DNA of 64,000 nucleotides from JBMYRH01 sp049602155 (GTDB lineage: Bacteria; Myxococcota_A; UBA9042; PHBI01; JBMYRH01): the NCBI GenBank assembly GCA_049602155.1, contig JBMYRH010000003.1, forward strand, positions 62,001-126,000. Direction: 5' to 3'. The notes beneath the pieces are model-generated. The model saw only the letters and a list, made by a program, of their open reading frames with translations, did not search any database and had not been told where the DNA came from. This document shows, piece by piece, positions 19,067 to 28,500 of the stretch. The number at the start of each line of letters is the position of its first letter. Position 1 is the stretch's first letter. Made by a program: the position numbers and the translations under genes.

Positions 19067-20317
19067 GTGCCGTGTCCTGTTTGTCAGCTTGAAGTGAGCC
19101 GAGGTCTGCGCTTCTGCCCACACTGCGGAGCGCCGCAATCGACGGTGAGCCAGGCCCACCCGATGCTGGGTAAGCTCATCGGGCAGAACTTTCGCCTGGA
19201 AGAGCTCTTGGGCCGGGGTGCGATGGGGACGATCTTCAAGGCTACTCAGCTCTCTCTGGGCAAGGCTGTCGTCATCAAGCTCTTGCATAAGCACCTCGCC
19301 GCGAGCACGAGCCAAACCAAGCGCTTCGAGCAAGAGGCGCGCGCCGCAAGCATCATCTCACACCCTAACGTCATCCAGATCATCGACTTCGGTCATGTAG
19401 ACGACGGCTCGCTCTATATCGCGATGGAGTACGTCCCAGGTGTCGACTTGGCAGAGCTGCTCTTCAACAGCTTCCCCATCGACCATCGACGCGTGATCAA
19501 AGTCATGGAGCAGATCTGCTTCGCTCTCGATGAGGCGCATGCCTGTGGTGTCCTGCACCGTGACCTAAAGCCCGAGAACATCATGGTGAGCGACCGACGC
19601 AACATGACGGACTTCGTGAAGGTCCTCGACTTCGGTATCGCCAAGCTCCAAGACGAGGTCGGGGGGATCGACGCCTACAAGACCGCCGCCGGCGTCGTCT
19701 GCGGAACGCCGGAGTACATGAGCCCAGAGCAAGCGCGAGGCGAAGAACTCGATGGGCGCACGGATCTCTACGCACTCGGCGTCCTGCTCTTTCAGCTCCT
19801 CACCTATAAGCTCCCCTTCGACGGAGAGACCGCCCTGGCGGTCGTCTCGAAGCAGCTGTCCGATCCCCCACCCCCACCTAGGGAACTCGTCAGTGACATC
19901 CCTGAAGGGCTCAGCGCGCTCGTCCTAGGCCTCATGGCCAAGGATCGACGACATCGCCCTCAATCTGCAATGGACGTCGCCGCAGAACTCAAGCGGATCG
20001 ACAGAGAGATCGAGCTCGAGCGCTTCCGTGTTCAACATAGCCTCGAGGCCTTCGGAGTGAGCTCGGATACCGGCGAGACTATCCCTGAAGGCTACGCTGC
20101 TGTGCGAAAGTCCGAACAAGCCTCGATGCTGCAGATAACCACTGGCAGCCTTGTGACCACAGAGGTCGCGAGGCATAGCACCCCCCTGCCAAGCCCGGGC
20201 AGCTTTCGCGTGCCGACACAGCACAGGGGACCGTCAAAGCAACAAGGTTGGGCGGTCGCCGCTGGCGTCGCGATCGGCGTCGTCATCCTAGGTGTCGTCG
20301 TGCTCACAGTCCTCTAA
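19067..20317 (+). CDS. Tail-anchored Ser/Thr protein kinase with N-terminal zinc ribbon
   Basis: 416 aa Hanks-type kinase. The N-terminus is a zinc ribbon (CPVC and CPHC, residues 3-20). The kinase domain runs from about 43 to 310: glycine loop GRGAMGTIFKA, ATP lysine K71, catalytic loop LHRDLKPEN with Asp166, DFG in VLDFGIAKL and the APE equivalent TPEYMSPEQ. A Ser/Thr-rich linker leads to one membrane helix (about 395-416) at the extreme C-terminus, with no outside sensor domain. It should phosphorylate Thr/Ser in partners recognised by the FHA proteins of this window; that link is inference. GTG start two bases after the RDD gene stop. Confidence 0.95.
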   Translation: MPCPVCQLEVSRGLRFCPHCGAPQSTVSQAHPMLGKLIGQNFRLEELLGRGAMGTIFKATQLSLGKAVVIKLLHKHLAASTSQTKRFEQEARAASIISHPNVIQIIDFGHVDDGSLYIAMEYVPGVDLAELLFNSFPIDHRRVIKVMEQICFALDEAHACGVLHRDLKPENIMVSDRRNMTDFVKVLDFGIAKLQDEVGGIDAYKTAAGVVCGTPEYMSPEQARGEELDGRTDLYALGVLLFQLLTYKLPFDGETALAVVSKQLSDPPPPPRELVSDIPEGLSALVLGLMAKDRRHRPQSAMDVAAELKRIDREIELERFRVQHSLEAFGVSSDTGETIPEGYAAVRKSEQASMLQITTGSLVTTEVARHSTPLPSPGSFRVPTQHRGPSKQQGWAVAAGVAIGVVILGVVVLTVL

Positions 20318-20355
20318 CGCCACCGATTTGCGTGAGCGCCGGCCCTGACGTCGCG

Positions 20356-21399
20356 CTAGTAATCCTTCGGCATATAGAGCTGCTCGCCAATGGAGAGCTC
20401 CCCGATACTCGCAGCGACGACGCCCAGGCTTGAAGACTCAAAGGACTCCACGATCATGATCTCGCCCACGCGCTCCCAAGGGAAGGCGTCGAGCTCGTAA
20501 TCATCATCCTCATTCTCGTCTTCCCATGATCCATCACCACGCCGGCGCACGACGAACCGGTTGCCTCGCTCGACGCCGTCATTACGGCCGCGGTCGATGT
20601 AGACGTACTGGAACTGTCCTGCCATGGACCCGGGATCAAAGAAATCCACCAGAGTCGCGGTGAGTTCCCCTTTGTTCGTGACCGGACCCACGACCCAGCT
20701 GTGCGGGAAGATGCTGGTGATCAAGTCACCACGCTGAATCTCCTCATAGGAGCGCAAGATCAGCGCCTTCACATAATGCTGGTCGGCATCCAAGACACGC
20801 GCCACGCCTAGGTGACGAATTCGGTGGCCAACCAAGTCCCCCGTCTCCGGGTGCTCAAGCTCTTCCTCTTCCCGATAGATGGTGAAGCGCTCGCCGCGCT
20901 TCACCTTCGTGTCGACGCCGAACTCGATGTAGATCTCGTCATACTCACCGAGGGTTTGATGCTGCTCTCGCGCCCACTTGATCTGGCCAGAGTGCTTAAA
21001 CGGCTTGGTGGGCATGTAGCCCACATAGCGCGCCAGAATCTCCATCTCGCTCTTTCGGCCCGAGTAGCGTGACTCGCTCCACACGAGCGTGGTGCGCTCT
21101 AGGGGGCGCGGCTCTCGCACCTGAATGATGTCACCAGGATAGATCCAGTGAGGGCTCGTCAGCTGCGGATTGTACGACCACAGGTTGGGCCAATACCAAG
21201 GGTCTCCGAAGAAGATATCGCAGAGATCCCAGAGCGTGTCGCCGTCCTCGATCATGTAGAGGCCGCGTTTACCCACCGTGGGGTTCTTCGTCACGATATT
21301 CGGGCCACCGCGTTCATAAGCGACGGCGGGTGTCGCGAGCGCCACGGCACCAAGCATCGCACCGGCTACCGCCAGGCCGAAGAGCGAACCCGACCGCAA
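20356..21399 (-). CDS. Secreted LysM-domain protein
   Basis: 347 aa from TTG 21399. The first 26 residues are a signal peptide (SLFGLAVAGAMLGAVALATPAVA). A LysM module follows at about residues 45-95: YMIEDGDTLWDLCDIFFGDPWYWPNLW, then SPHWIYPGDIIQV, which would bind peptidoglycan glycan strands. The rest (about 120-347) is beta-rich with two SH3-like or FlgT-like halves (VKRGERFTIYREEEE, then DGVERGNRFVVRRRGDG) and an acidic loop. The TTG lies two bases after the upstream CpoB-like gene stop and has a G-rich Shine-Dalgarno; a farther in-frame start at 21513 would overlap that gene by 113 bp. Periplasmic cell-wall role expected. Confidence 0.85.
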   Translation of the reverse strand: MRSGSLFGLAVAGAMLGAVALATPAVAYERGGPNIVTKNPTVGKRGLYMIEDGDTLWDLCDIFFGDPWYWPNLWSYNPQLTSPHWIYPGDIIQVREPRPLERTTLVWSESRYSGRKSEMEILARYVGYMPTKPFKHSGQIKWAREQHQTLGEYDEIYIEFGVDTKVKRGERFTIYREEEELEHPETGDLVGHRIRHLGVARVLDADQHYVKALILRSYEEIQRGDLITSIFPHSWVVGPVTNKGELTATLVDFFDPGSMAGQFQYVYIDRGRNDGVERGNRFVVRRRGDGSWEDENEDDDYELDAFPWERVGEIMIVESFESSSLGVVAASIGELSIGEQLYMPKDY

Positions 21400-21400
21400 T

Positions 21401-22831
21401 CTACATGCCCCCCGCAAGCGCTGCGCGCCGCTTTCGAGCCACTTCTGCAACCGGCAATCCACTGAACAACGTCTCCACTTCAGATAACATCTGTACTGCA
21501 TAAGACGTGTCACCGAGCTTGGCGTAACACAGCGCCGACTTCAGCATCGCGTCAGGCAGCTTATTACCCTCCGGGTAGCGCAAAATGACGTCTTGAAACC
21601 AGGTCATCGCCTGCAACCAATCGCCTTGGGCGTAGGCCCCCTCCCCCATCCAGTAGAGCGCATTGTCTGCCAGGTCGTGGGTGGGGTAGCGCTTCAAGAG
21701 CTTCTTAAAGACGCCTGTCGCCAGTCGATAGTTGCTCTTCTTGATGTCCTTCATTCCGCGCTTGTAGAGGCGCTGAACGCGGCGCTCTTTGGCCCCCTTG
21801 AAGGTGACCTGCTTCACGCCCTCAAGCGTGGTCGGGGCCTGCTCGACGACCTGCGCCGGGGCAGGTGCGACCGCAGCGACTGGCGCCTGGTAAGAGGGCG
21901 CAGACGCGACGTAGCGCTGAGTCTCCACAACCCCAGTCGGTGGGACGTAGGTGGGCGAAGCCTGATGCGCCCCGTAGGTCGCCGCAGCGGGCTGAGGCAC
22001 TGCGCCTTGAGGCGCTTCTCCGTAGGCTGCGCCGGGCTGGGCGACACCTGCGTTCTGCGCATAGCCATCGACGCGGACGTTGTAGTCACGCTCGTCGGGG
22101 AGGTCGTAATTGCGAATCTGAAACTGCTTCAGCCGCGGCTGCTCGATGGGCTGAACACCAGCTGGTGGCGCGTAACCCTGTATCCCCTGACCGCCCAGAG
22201 CCGCCGACTCATCATTCAGGCCCGCGATACGCGGCACTTGAGTGGACCGCGCCACGAGCTGGCGAGGTGATGCATGGTTGACGTCATAGAGGACGTCAGG
22301 TTGCTCCATCGGCGCGTGGGTATCGACCGCCGGGCTGTTCAGGCCGGCCCGGTAGAGGATTTGGCCCTGAGCACCGAGCAAATTACCCCGAGCGTCGATG
22401 CGAGAGTACGAGAGCGGCTGCTGACCCCGTTTTGAGGCGGGTGGCGCCTTCGGGCCTTTGCGTCCGATACGGATCGGAGGCTCTTGCCCGTTCGCAAACG
22501 GACTGTGTGAGCTTGGGTCCATCTTCACCACGGGCAGCGGCGGTGGCGACGCTGGCGGTGGACCGGCGGGGATGTGAAGCGAGGGACGAATCGCCACCGT
22601 CAGCGCAGCGTTCGCGGGGGACGCATCGCCGAAGGTCGGCGGCATGAAGCGGTCGAAGGCGAGGCCAACATCACCGGCAGCGGTCGCGACAGACATGGCC
22701 GTCGGGGGAGCCTGTTGCCGGGCGTGAAGGTCAGAGGCACAGCCCCCGGGTCCCACGAATGCAGCCACCAGAAAGGCTACAGTGCTGGGGGTCGTGGGGA
22801 AGCTAAAACGTCGTGTCCGAGGTCGCATCAT
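21401..22831 (-). CDS. CpoB/YbgF-like TPR lipoprotein
   Basis: 476 aa. The signal peptide ends in GPGGC, so Cys31 is likely lipidated. Residues about 40-340 are Pro/Ala/Gln-rich and probably disordered. The C-terminal 130 residues hold three TPR-like repeats with the CpoB/YbgF pattern: YKRGMKDIKKSNYRLATGVFKKLL, ALYWMGEGAYAQGDWLQAM and ALCYAKLGDTSYAVQML. CpoB coordinates peptidoglycan synthesis with Tol-driven outer membrane constriction in E. coli. The tol operon of this window lies 30 kb away. Followed directly by the LysM gene, forming a likely envelope pair. Confidence 0.82.
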   Translation of the reverse strand: MMRPRTRRFSFPTTPSTVAFLVAAFVGPGGCASDLHARQQAPPTAMSVATAAGDVGLAFDRFMPPTFGDASPANAALTVAIRPSLHIPAGPPPASPPPLPVVKMDPSSHSPFANGQEPPIRIGRKGPKAPPASKRGQQPLSYSRIDARGNLLGAQGQILYRAGLNSPAVDTHAPMEQPDVLYDVNHASPRQLVARSTQVPRIAGLNDESAALGGQGIQGYAPPAGVQPIEQPRLKQFQIRNYDLPDERDYNVRVDGYAQNAGVAQPGAAYGEAPQGAVPQPAAATYGAHQASPTYVPPTGVVETQRYVASAPSYQAPVAAVAPAPAQVVEQAPTTLEGVKQVTFKGAKERRVQRLYKRGMKDIKKSNYRLATGVFKKLLKRYPTHDLADNALYWMGEGAYAQGDWLQAMTWFQDVILRYPEGNKLPDAMLKSALCYAKLGDTSYAVQMLSEVETLFSGLPVAEVARKRRAALAGGM

Positions 22832-22891
22832 TCTGCGTACCGCCCATGATAAGGGGTTCCAGAGCGATGCTAGGAGTGGCCCTCTAGGTGG

Positions 22892-23317
22892 TCAAAATTT
22901 CGACGCTAATCCGCCCACGCGCCTCGCGACGATCGACGCCAACCCGAGCGGCCTTGAGAGCACAGGAGCGAACCGAGCCATCAGACCATCACCGAGGCGA
23001 CGAGGAACGCGGCCGAGCACTTTGTCATGGGCCACCCAACCGTCGGCGTTGATGCAAGCGTCACCCTTGACCCACAACTGGTCTCCCGATGTGCGCAGGA
23101 CACGATGAAGTACGAAGCGATCAGTCCGCTCGAAGAGGACAACATCGCCCCGACGCACTGTCGCACCAGAGCAGGGCTCGACGTGCACCATCGTGCTGTC
23201 TTTAATCCGTGGCCACATGCTGAACCCAAAGGCCTGCATGTCGATGGAGCGTCCGCTTCGCAAGGCCTCGCGAAGCATATCGAGGCCGAGCTCCACCGTA
23301 TCGACGACCTCAGCCAC
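22892..23317 (-). CDS. S24/S26-type peptidase of a RiPP-like locus
   Basis: 141 aa from GTG. It shows the signal-peptidase-like core: GFSMWPRI with candidate nucleophile Ser33, RRGDVVLFERTDRFVLHRV with His71 in the HR element of archaeal or SipW-type enzymes, and a following GD-x-W-x-KGDA and VLGRV. There is no helix-turn-helix, so it is not LexA, and no clear membrane segment, unlike true signal peptidases. Small stand-alone members are known in gene clusters with HprK-like, PqqD-like and radical SAM genes, and this one overlaps the radical SAM gene by 8 bp. It may trim the matured peptide. Confidence 0.8.
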   Translation of the reverse strand: MAEVVDTVELGLDMLREALRSGRSIDMQAFGFSMWPRIKDSTMVHVEPCSGATVRRGDVVLFERTDRFVLHRVLRTSGDQLWVKGDACINADGWVAHDKVLGRVPRRLGDGLMARFAPVLSRPLGLASIVARRVGGLASKF

Positions 23318-24422
23318 TACAACGCTGTTGCGCTGCGCTCAGGACACGGAATGGCGACGAACGTAACCCAGGCGGTTTCGGTGGATCGGGTTCGCCCGCG
23401 GCGCGGGCCTTAGCCAAGACCTTAGAGTAAGTGTCCGCGCAAATCGCCGCGGCAGGCGCCATTGGGTCTCGGGTCTCTTGCCATGATTGCCCCGGGCAAA
23501 AATGACAGTTCTCCTTGCCTGCGCAGGTTTGGCAGCCGTGTCGGTCAGCGTTTTTCTGAGTGCGAATCTGCTCAAAGAGGGCTGATCCCTCTAGCACGCT
23601 ATTGAGCGAGTGTTCGTCCTCCAGTGTCCCCATGGGCACAGGCCAAAAGCTGCAGGGCATGACGCGACCTTCAGGGTCGATATACACCGATGTATTGCCT
23701 GCGCCACAGACGTGGCGGCTGCCCCAGTCGTTCGACACACCATCCACGTTACAGGCCGAGGTCGTGAGCTCCTGGAGCTGATGAAAATGAGCGCGTTCTT
23801 CGACAGAGAGCGCCACATCGATAGGGGTGGTAGCGCCACTCTGAGCCGAGCGAATCTCTGTCGAAATCCCGATCCCAAAGCCGAATTCGCGGCACTGCCT
23901 CAACACCTCGCTGACATCGTCAACGTTACGCTCCATCACGATGAGGTTCACTTTGACTCGCACACCAGCGTCGACCAGGTAGCGCATGCCCGCCAAGGTC
24001 CGCTCCTGGCTGCCTGGCTCCCGCGTAATGGCGTCGTGAACTTCAGGTCGGTGAGAGTAGTAGCTCACGAAGACAATCGAGACACCTAGCTCTGCGAGGC
24101 GCCTGGCATTTGCCGGTGTGAGGTGACCTCCATGGGTCTTCAAGCACACCATTAAGCCCAAGCTGCGTGCATGAGCTACGAGCTCAAAGAGGTCTTTACG
24201 CAAGAAGATCTCGCCGCCCGAGAGATGCAAAAACAGCACCTGACGCGCCGCGAGCTGGTCGAAGACGTCCTTCCAGAAGGCGGTAGAGCGCTGTGGCCTG
24301 ACCTTGTCATCCAAGTAGCAATGCTCGCAGTCTAAGTCACATGGGTAGAGGAGGTCGCAGTGCGCCTCCATCAACTGACCCGATTGTGAGTAGCTCGAGA
24401 GCAGTGTGTCGTAGATCTCCAT
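23310..24422 (-). CDS. Radical SAM/SPASM peptide-modifying enzyme
   Basis: 370 aa. CDLDCEHC at residues 28-35 is the CX3CX2C motif that binds the 4Fe-4S cluster and S-adenosylmethionine, followed by LHLSGGEIFLRKDL. The C-terminal SPASM region has the expected cysteines for auxiliary clusters: HVCGAG, VMPCSF, GCQTCAGKENCHFC and AICADT. SPASM enzymes install cross-links or other changes on ribosomal peptides, or mature quinohaemoproteins. Between the HprK-like gene (two bases upstream) and the peptidase gene (8 bp overlap), it is probably the modifying enzyme for the 54-aa peptide encoded upstream. Confidence 0.92.
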   Translation of the reverse strand: MEIYDTLLSSYSQSGQLMEAHCDLLYPCDLDCEHCYLDDKVRPQRSTAFWKDVFDQLAARQVLFLHLSGGEIFLRKDLFELVAHARSLGLMVCLKTHGGHLTPANARRLAELGVSIVFVSYYSHRPEVHDAITREPGSQERTLAGMRYLVDAGVRVKVNLIVMERNVDDVSEVLRQCREFGFGIGISTEIRSAQSGATTPIDVALSVEERAHFHQLQELTTSACNVDGVSNDWGSRHVCGAGNTSVYIDPEGRVMPCSFWPVPMGTLEDEHSLNSVLEGSALFEQIRTQKNADRHGCQTCAGKENCHFCPGQSWQETRDPMAPAAAICADTYSKVLAKARAAGEPDPPKPPGLRSSPFRVLSAAQQRCSG

Positions 24423-24424
24423 CG

Positions 24425-25357
24425 TTACGCCGTGCCCTTGTCGAAGAGCGGGATCAGGTCGTGCGACAGGTCCGAGGACAGCCGATAGGTCGTCACGCGC
24501 TCGGAGACACGCGTCGCGAGGTCGACGACTTTAATGGGGATAGGCCCATCGATAAGGGGACAAAACACGCGTTTGAGGAGCGCTTGAAGGCCATCGGCGA
24601 CCCCCAAGGACGTAAAAGAGAGTGACGCAGCGTGGGGATGAAGCACCACGAGGCGTGTCAATTCCACACGCTCCCCACATCGTGGCAAGCCCTCACGGCC
24701 TGCGTAGGGCGTCCCGCTGACATAGAGTGCACCATGACCCGGCATGCCCTCTATAAGCACTGTGTCGTCTGCGAGGACCTTCCAGCCCGGGAGCCGTCGA
24801 GTCATCGTCGTTTTACCGTCCCCGCTCGCCCCTAAAAAGAGCGTCGCTTCTCCAGTTGGGCTAACCATCGCGCAACCGTGCACCAAGAGCGCGTTCGCCT
24901 GCACAAGGGCGGTCGTCGTGACCATCCTCAAGAGAAAGCCTGGAAATGACACCCCGGCAACCTGGCCTGGATGAAATTCGGCGCGCAGGACGGTCTCATC
25001 TCCCCCAAGTTGGAGGCACAAGTCAGCGACCTGGGTCGGCGCCACGTACGCCCGGTGGGCGCTGTGATAGACGAACTCTGGGTCCCCTGCCGGACGATGT
25101 GCATCCGCCCTGGCACAGCTGTCCAGCTCAACTCTGGCCACGCGAGACAACGCTGTCCTCTCGGGCCCGGGCTTGTACCCCTCTGTCAGCGCCCTTAATT
25201 CCGTCGTCAGAGACACATGGTCTCTCGGGACAGACAAGAGGACAGGGCCCACACGTACACTGTGGCTCCCGCTGTCAACGTCGAGCCCCTTCGACAGACG
25301 AGGCTCAGGGCTCCACTCGGCGCGCGCACCCTGGCTCTCTGCAGAGCCAGCGCGCAT
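24425..25357 (-). CDS. HprK-related kinase of a RiPP-like locus
   Basis: 310 aa from ATG 25357. The C-terminal half has the HPr-kinase fold marks: LLVHGCAMVS, P-loop GASGDGKTTMTR (about residues 176-187), then KVLADDTVLI. The N-terminal half is divergent and lacks the HprK dimerisation domain. HprK-related kinases of this sort are known from peptide-maturation clusters with PqqD and nucleotidyltransferase or S24/S26 partners; substrates are unknown. Its ATG overlaps the stop of the precursor-peptide gene (TAATG), so the two are coupled. A GTG at 25363 is possible but would overlap the peptide gene further. Confidence 0.82.
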   Translation of the reverse strand: MRAGSAESQGARAEWSPEPRLSKGLDVDSGSHSVRVGPVLLSVPRDHVSLTTELRALTEGYKPGPERTALSRVARVELDSCARADAHRPAGDPEFVYHSAHRAYVAPTQVADLCLQLGGDETVLRAEFHPGQVAGVSFPGFLLRMVTTTALVQANALLVHGCAMVSPTGEATLFLGASGDGKTTMTRRLPGWKVLADDTVLIEGMPGHGALYVSGTPYAGREGLPRCGERVELTRLVVLHPHAASLSFTSLGVADGLQALLKRVFCPLIDGPIPIKVVDLATRVSERVTTYRLSSDLSHDLIPLFDKGTA

Positions 25358-25521
25358 TAGCACTCGAGGACGCCTTCCTCGGCGCCGCTGCTCAATACGA
25401 TCCGCTCAAACACGTCACCGCTCGTGACGCGAGGAGCCTCATAAGGTCTCTTCACAACCGGAGCGTCCAACGGTGCCTCAGGAGCGGAGTCGGTGTCGTT
25501 CTGTTCGTTGTGATGTTGCAT
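25357..25521 (-). CDS. Putative RiPP precursor peptide, 54 aa
   Basis: Short gene with a strong Shine-Dalgarno (AGGAGA, about seven bases before the ATG) and a TAATG overlap with the HprK-like gene. The N-terminus is polar (MQHHNEQNDTDSAPEAP), the middle has KRPYEAPRVTSGDVFERI at residues 24-41, and the end is acidic and closes with a Cys (EEGVLEC). The Tyr27-x-x-Pro30 element resembles the YxxP recognised by PqqD-type domains in lasso and other RiPP leaders. No other Cys is present. It lies between the giant lipoprotein gene and the HprK, radical SAM and peptidase genes. Size, spacing and neighbours support a precursor; the chemistry of the product is unknown. Confidence 0.72.
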   Translation of the reverse strand: MQHHNEQNDTDSAPEAPLDAPVVKRPYEAPRVTSGDVFERIVLSSGAEEGVLEC

Positions 25522-25583
25522 AGTACTTCTCCTGACTCTTCCTGTGGAGAGGCTGGCCCTTACGGGCCGAGCCTCAGCTGCGA

Positions 25584-28500
25584 TTAGTGAATGATAACCG
25601 GATCACCGATTGCTGAGCTGACGATGATGTCAATCTTGCCGTCACCATTCACGTCACCGCCGCGTGGGTACACCATTGAGAGCCCAGAGGTCTCCGTCGG
25701 ATGCCCCATCATCGAGTCAGCGTGCGGGAAGCTCCCGAGATCGAAGCCTTGAGCCTCGTCACTATGGTTTCCAAACAAGCTCACGTGGGTAAACGCTGCA
25801 TTCGTCACCACGATATCGGGGGTGGCCTTAGCGTTCGGCATCCAGCCGTCGAAGTCGCCTACGACGGAGAGCACGCCAGCCTGCAATGGGAAGTCTGCGT
25901 CGAAGACCCAACCGTTGGCGCCGTTCCAAGAGGTACTGTCACCCGTCTGGTTGGGCAAAGAGCCTAGGTCAAACCCAGCTGGGCCCGCGCCTGCTGCGAG
26001 TTTGGAACCGTCGAAGACCCAAATGGCCTTGCCATCGCCACCCGCGACGGTCGCGCGTGACGGCTGCCCAAGGACCACATCGGCGATGTCATCTCCGGTC
26101 AAATCCACGCCGCCGACCATCTGGAACCCGAAGGTCGCGTCTGCACCCACGCCACCATCTTGGAAGAGGCGCACGGTGTAATCATCCTCCGAGCAATCCG
26201 TCTCAGCAGGACAGGCTGCGCCCACATCACTGGGGCCCGCACTCAAGGTCACAACACCGCCACCAGCCGGCACGGTCCGGCCCGGGTGCACGAACACTCG
26301 ATTCTCACCGCCCCAGTTCTGATAAATCATCAGATCGCCGTGGGTACCGGCAGGGTCACCCGGCGTCGGCAAGACATCTCCTGCTGCATGACAGCGCGTG
26401 CCGTACTCATCGCCGAAGGTCATCTTGAAGACCATCACGTTGTGGTCGGTGTTATCCGCGGCCGACTCCAAGTCGATGATCTGCGGAGACGCAGCACCTT
26501 GTCCAGCCGTCCAGGTCTCACTGCCTGGGATGAGGCTGAGTTCACCGGTCAGGTTCGCGCCGGGCTCTCCCACTGCGATGTCGTGAATCGGGTTACCGAG
26601 ACTGCTCGTGTTCCCGGCGAAGTGGCCGGCCGAGCAGAAGTGAGAGTATCGCTTACCGATCTTGGGATCGGCCCCCTGGATGACCACGTCTGGGTTCGCC
26701 AAATCAGGACCACCGGCTTGACCGAGGTAGACCGCGATGAAGCCCAAAGTCCCATCGATGCGGCCCGACGCACCAAAGTCAGCGAAACCGTCGCCGTTGA
26801 CGTCACCGAGACCCTCCAACTGGCTTCCCAACTCCGTCGCACCGGCTACATTCAGAGCCGAATCCGTGACACAAGCGTGGTTCGAGCCGGTCACCGGATC
26901 CGCCATCGTGTAGACCTCACCAAGGTCACCACCATAGATGATGCAGAGGCCCTTCTTGTGCTTACCGAAGGCGAAGTCATCGTTGCCGTCACCGTCGACA
27001 TCGCCAATGGAGGCTATGTTTTGAGTGATGCTCCCAGTGTAGTCTCCGTGAGGGAGGACGCGCGTGGTGCTATGAGCCATCGCGTCGGTCGACGTGGTCG
27101 CGATTTGCGACCAGTTACCCGCATCATCTGCGACACGCATCGCGAAGTAGTAGGTCGGCGCTGGCATCGTCGTGGTCGACACGGATGCAACAAACTTACA
27201 GGGATCTCCTCCTGCACTCGGGTCAGGCCCAGAGACCGTGTAGGTCTCTGAGGTCGAGGGGCTGGCCGGCGTGGGCAGCGTCGCCGTGTGGGCGAGCGCA
27301 GAGGCTTGGCAAGCTGTCTCGAAAGAGGCCTCGTCAGTGATCGGCAAGGTGCTGTAGCGAATGTCGTAGACGCTCGCGGCCCCACCGCTGGCTGCGTCTT
27401 CGTCGACTGCTGCCCAATTCAAGCTCACGGAGGGGAGCCTTGCGTTGACATCGCTCGGGTCAATCGCGTCAAAGACCGGAGTGGCCGGGGCGACGATATC
27501 CACACTCGCGGTGAAGAAGGTCGACGCCTCGTTGCCTGCCGCGTCCTGTACCGTCACGGTCACGACCGTGTCCTGCTGATCGGCGTAGGGAAGATCCTCA
27601 AAGGTTCGCGTCTCATCTGCAGATGCGAAAAGCGCACTCAGGCTCGCTCCGTTGCTTGGAGTCAGGTCAGTACTGGAGGCACCGACAGTCGCCGTCAACG
27701 CGCTCACGGAACCACCGGCGAGGTTCACGTCCGTGACATTCATCGCGATGTGACCCTCAAACTGGTCTGCCGTGGAGGGGTTCGCATCGTATGCGCTGCC
27801 ATACACCGCCGACGACTGGTCGGCGGGGGTGATGAAGGTCCCGACTGTGGTCTCGACAAGGCTCACGACAGGGGCCGTGAAGTCAACCGTCCTGGACTGG
27901 CCGGCGCTTGCGCCTTGCTCCGCGCCCGCGACGTATGCCTTGACGACAAAGTCGAAGGTCTCACCGTCAGTAATCGACACCTCAAAGTTGGCGTCACCAT
28001 CTTCTACGGCAGCGTCACTGCCAAGCTCGGTGGCCCCGTTGAAGAGCCTGATTTCGTCCACAGCGCCGCAAGCGATGTAATCGGCGCTCAGTGCCAGGAT
28101 CGCCTCGTTACAGGGCGCTCCACCAGGACAGGCAGTTGCGATGCTCAAGTAGTCACCGCTCGGTAAGTTCGTCAGCCCAACCAAACAGCCCGAGACATCC
28201 ACGCGGAACGCTTGGGTCGCCTCCACCGTGTTGCCCACTGCATCCATCGCGGTCACGCTCAGCAGGTGGTACGACGTCGCCGCCAAGATCGGTACGCCGA
28301 TCGTCTGACTCACCACCGTGTCGCCTGTCACATTACCCATCGCCGCCTGAGTACCCGAGCCACAGGACGCCTCGTCGGCATCGGTGCAGGCAGCCAGCTC
28401 TAAGACCCAGCTCGTCGCACCTGCGCCGACATTAAAGGTCATCGCGAGGTCGAAGGGTGTGGTCGCTTGGTCTGCATCATCGCTCTGCCCATCCAGGGCG

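Noticed and set aside
22892..23317. S24/S26 peptidase as a LexA repressor for the recA box
   Set aside because: No DNA-binding domain, and it overlaps the radical SAM gene, so it belongs to the peptide locus.
26160..27251. Long plus-strand open frame (363 codons) over the giant lipoprotein
   Set aside because: Antisense shadow: GC-rich codons of the minus-strand gene leave few stops. The protein has no recognisable fold, while the minus-strand frame has FG-GAP motifs.
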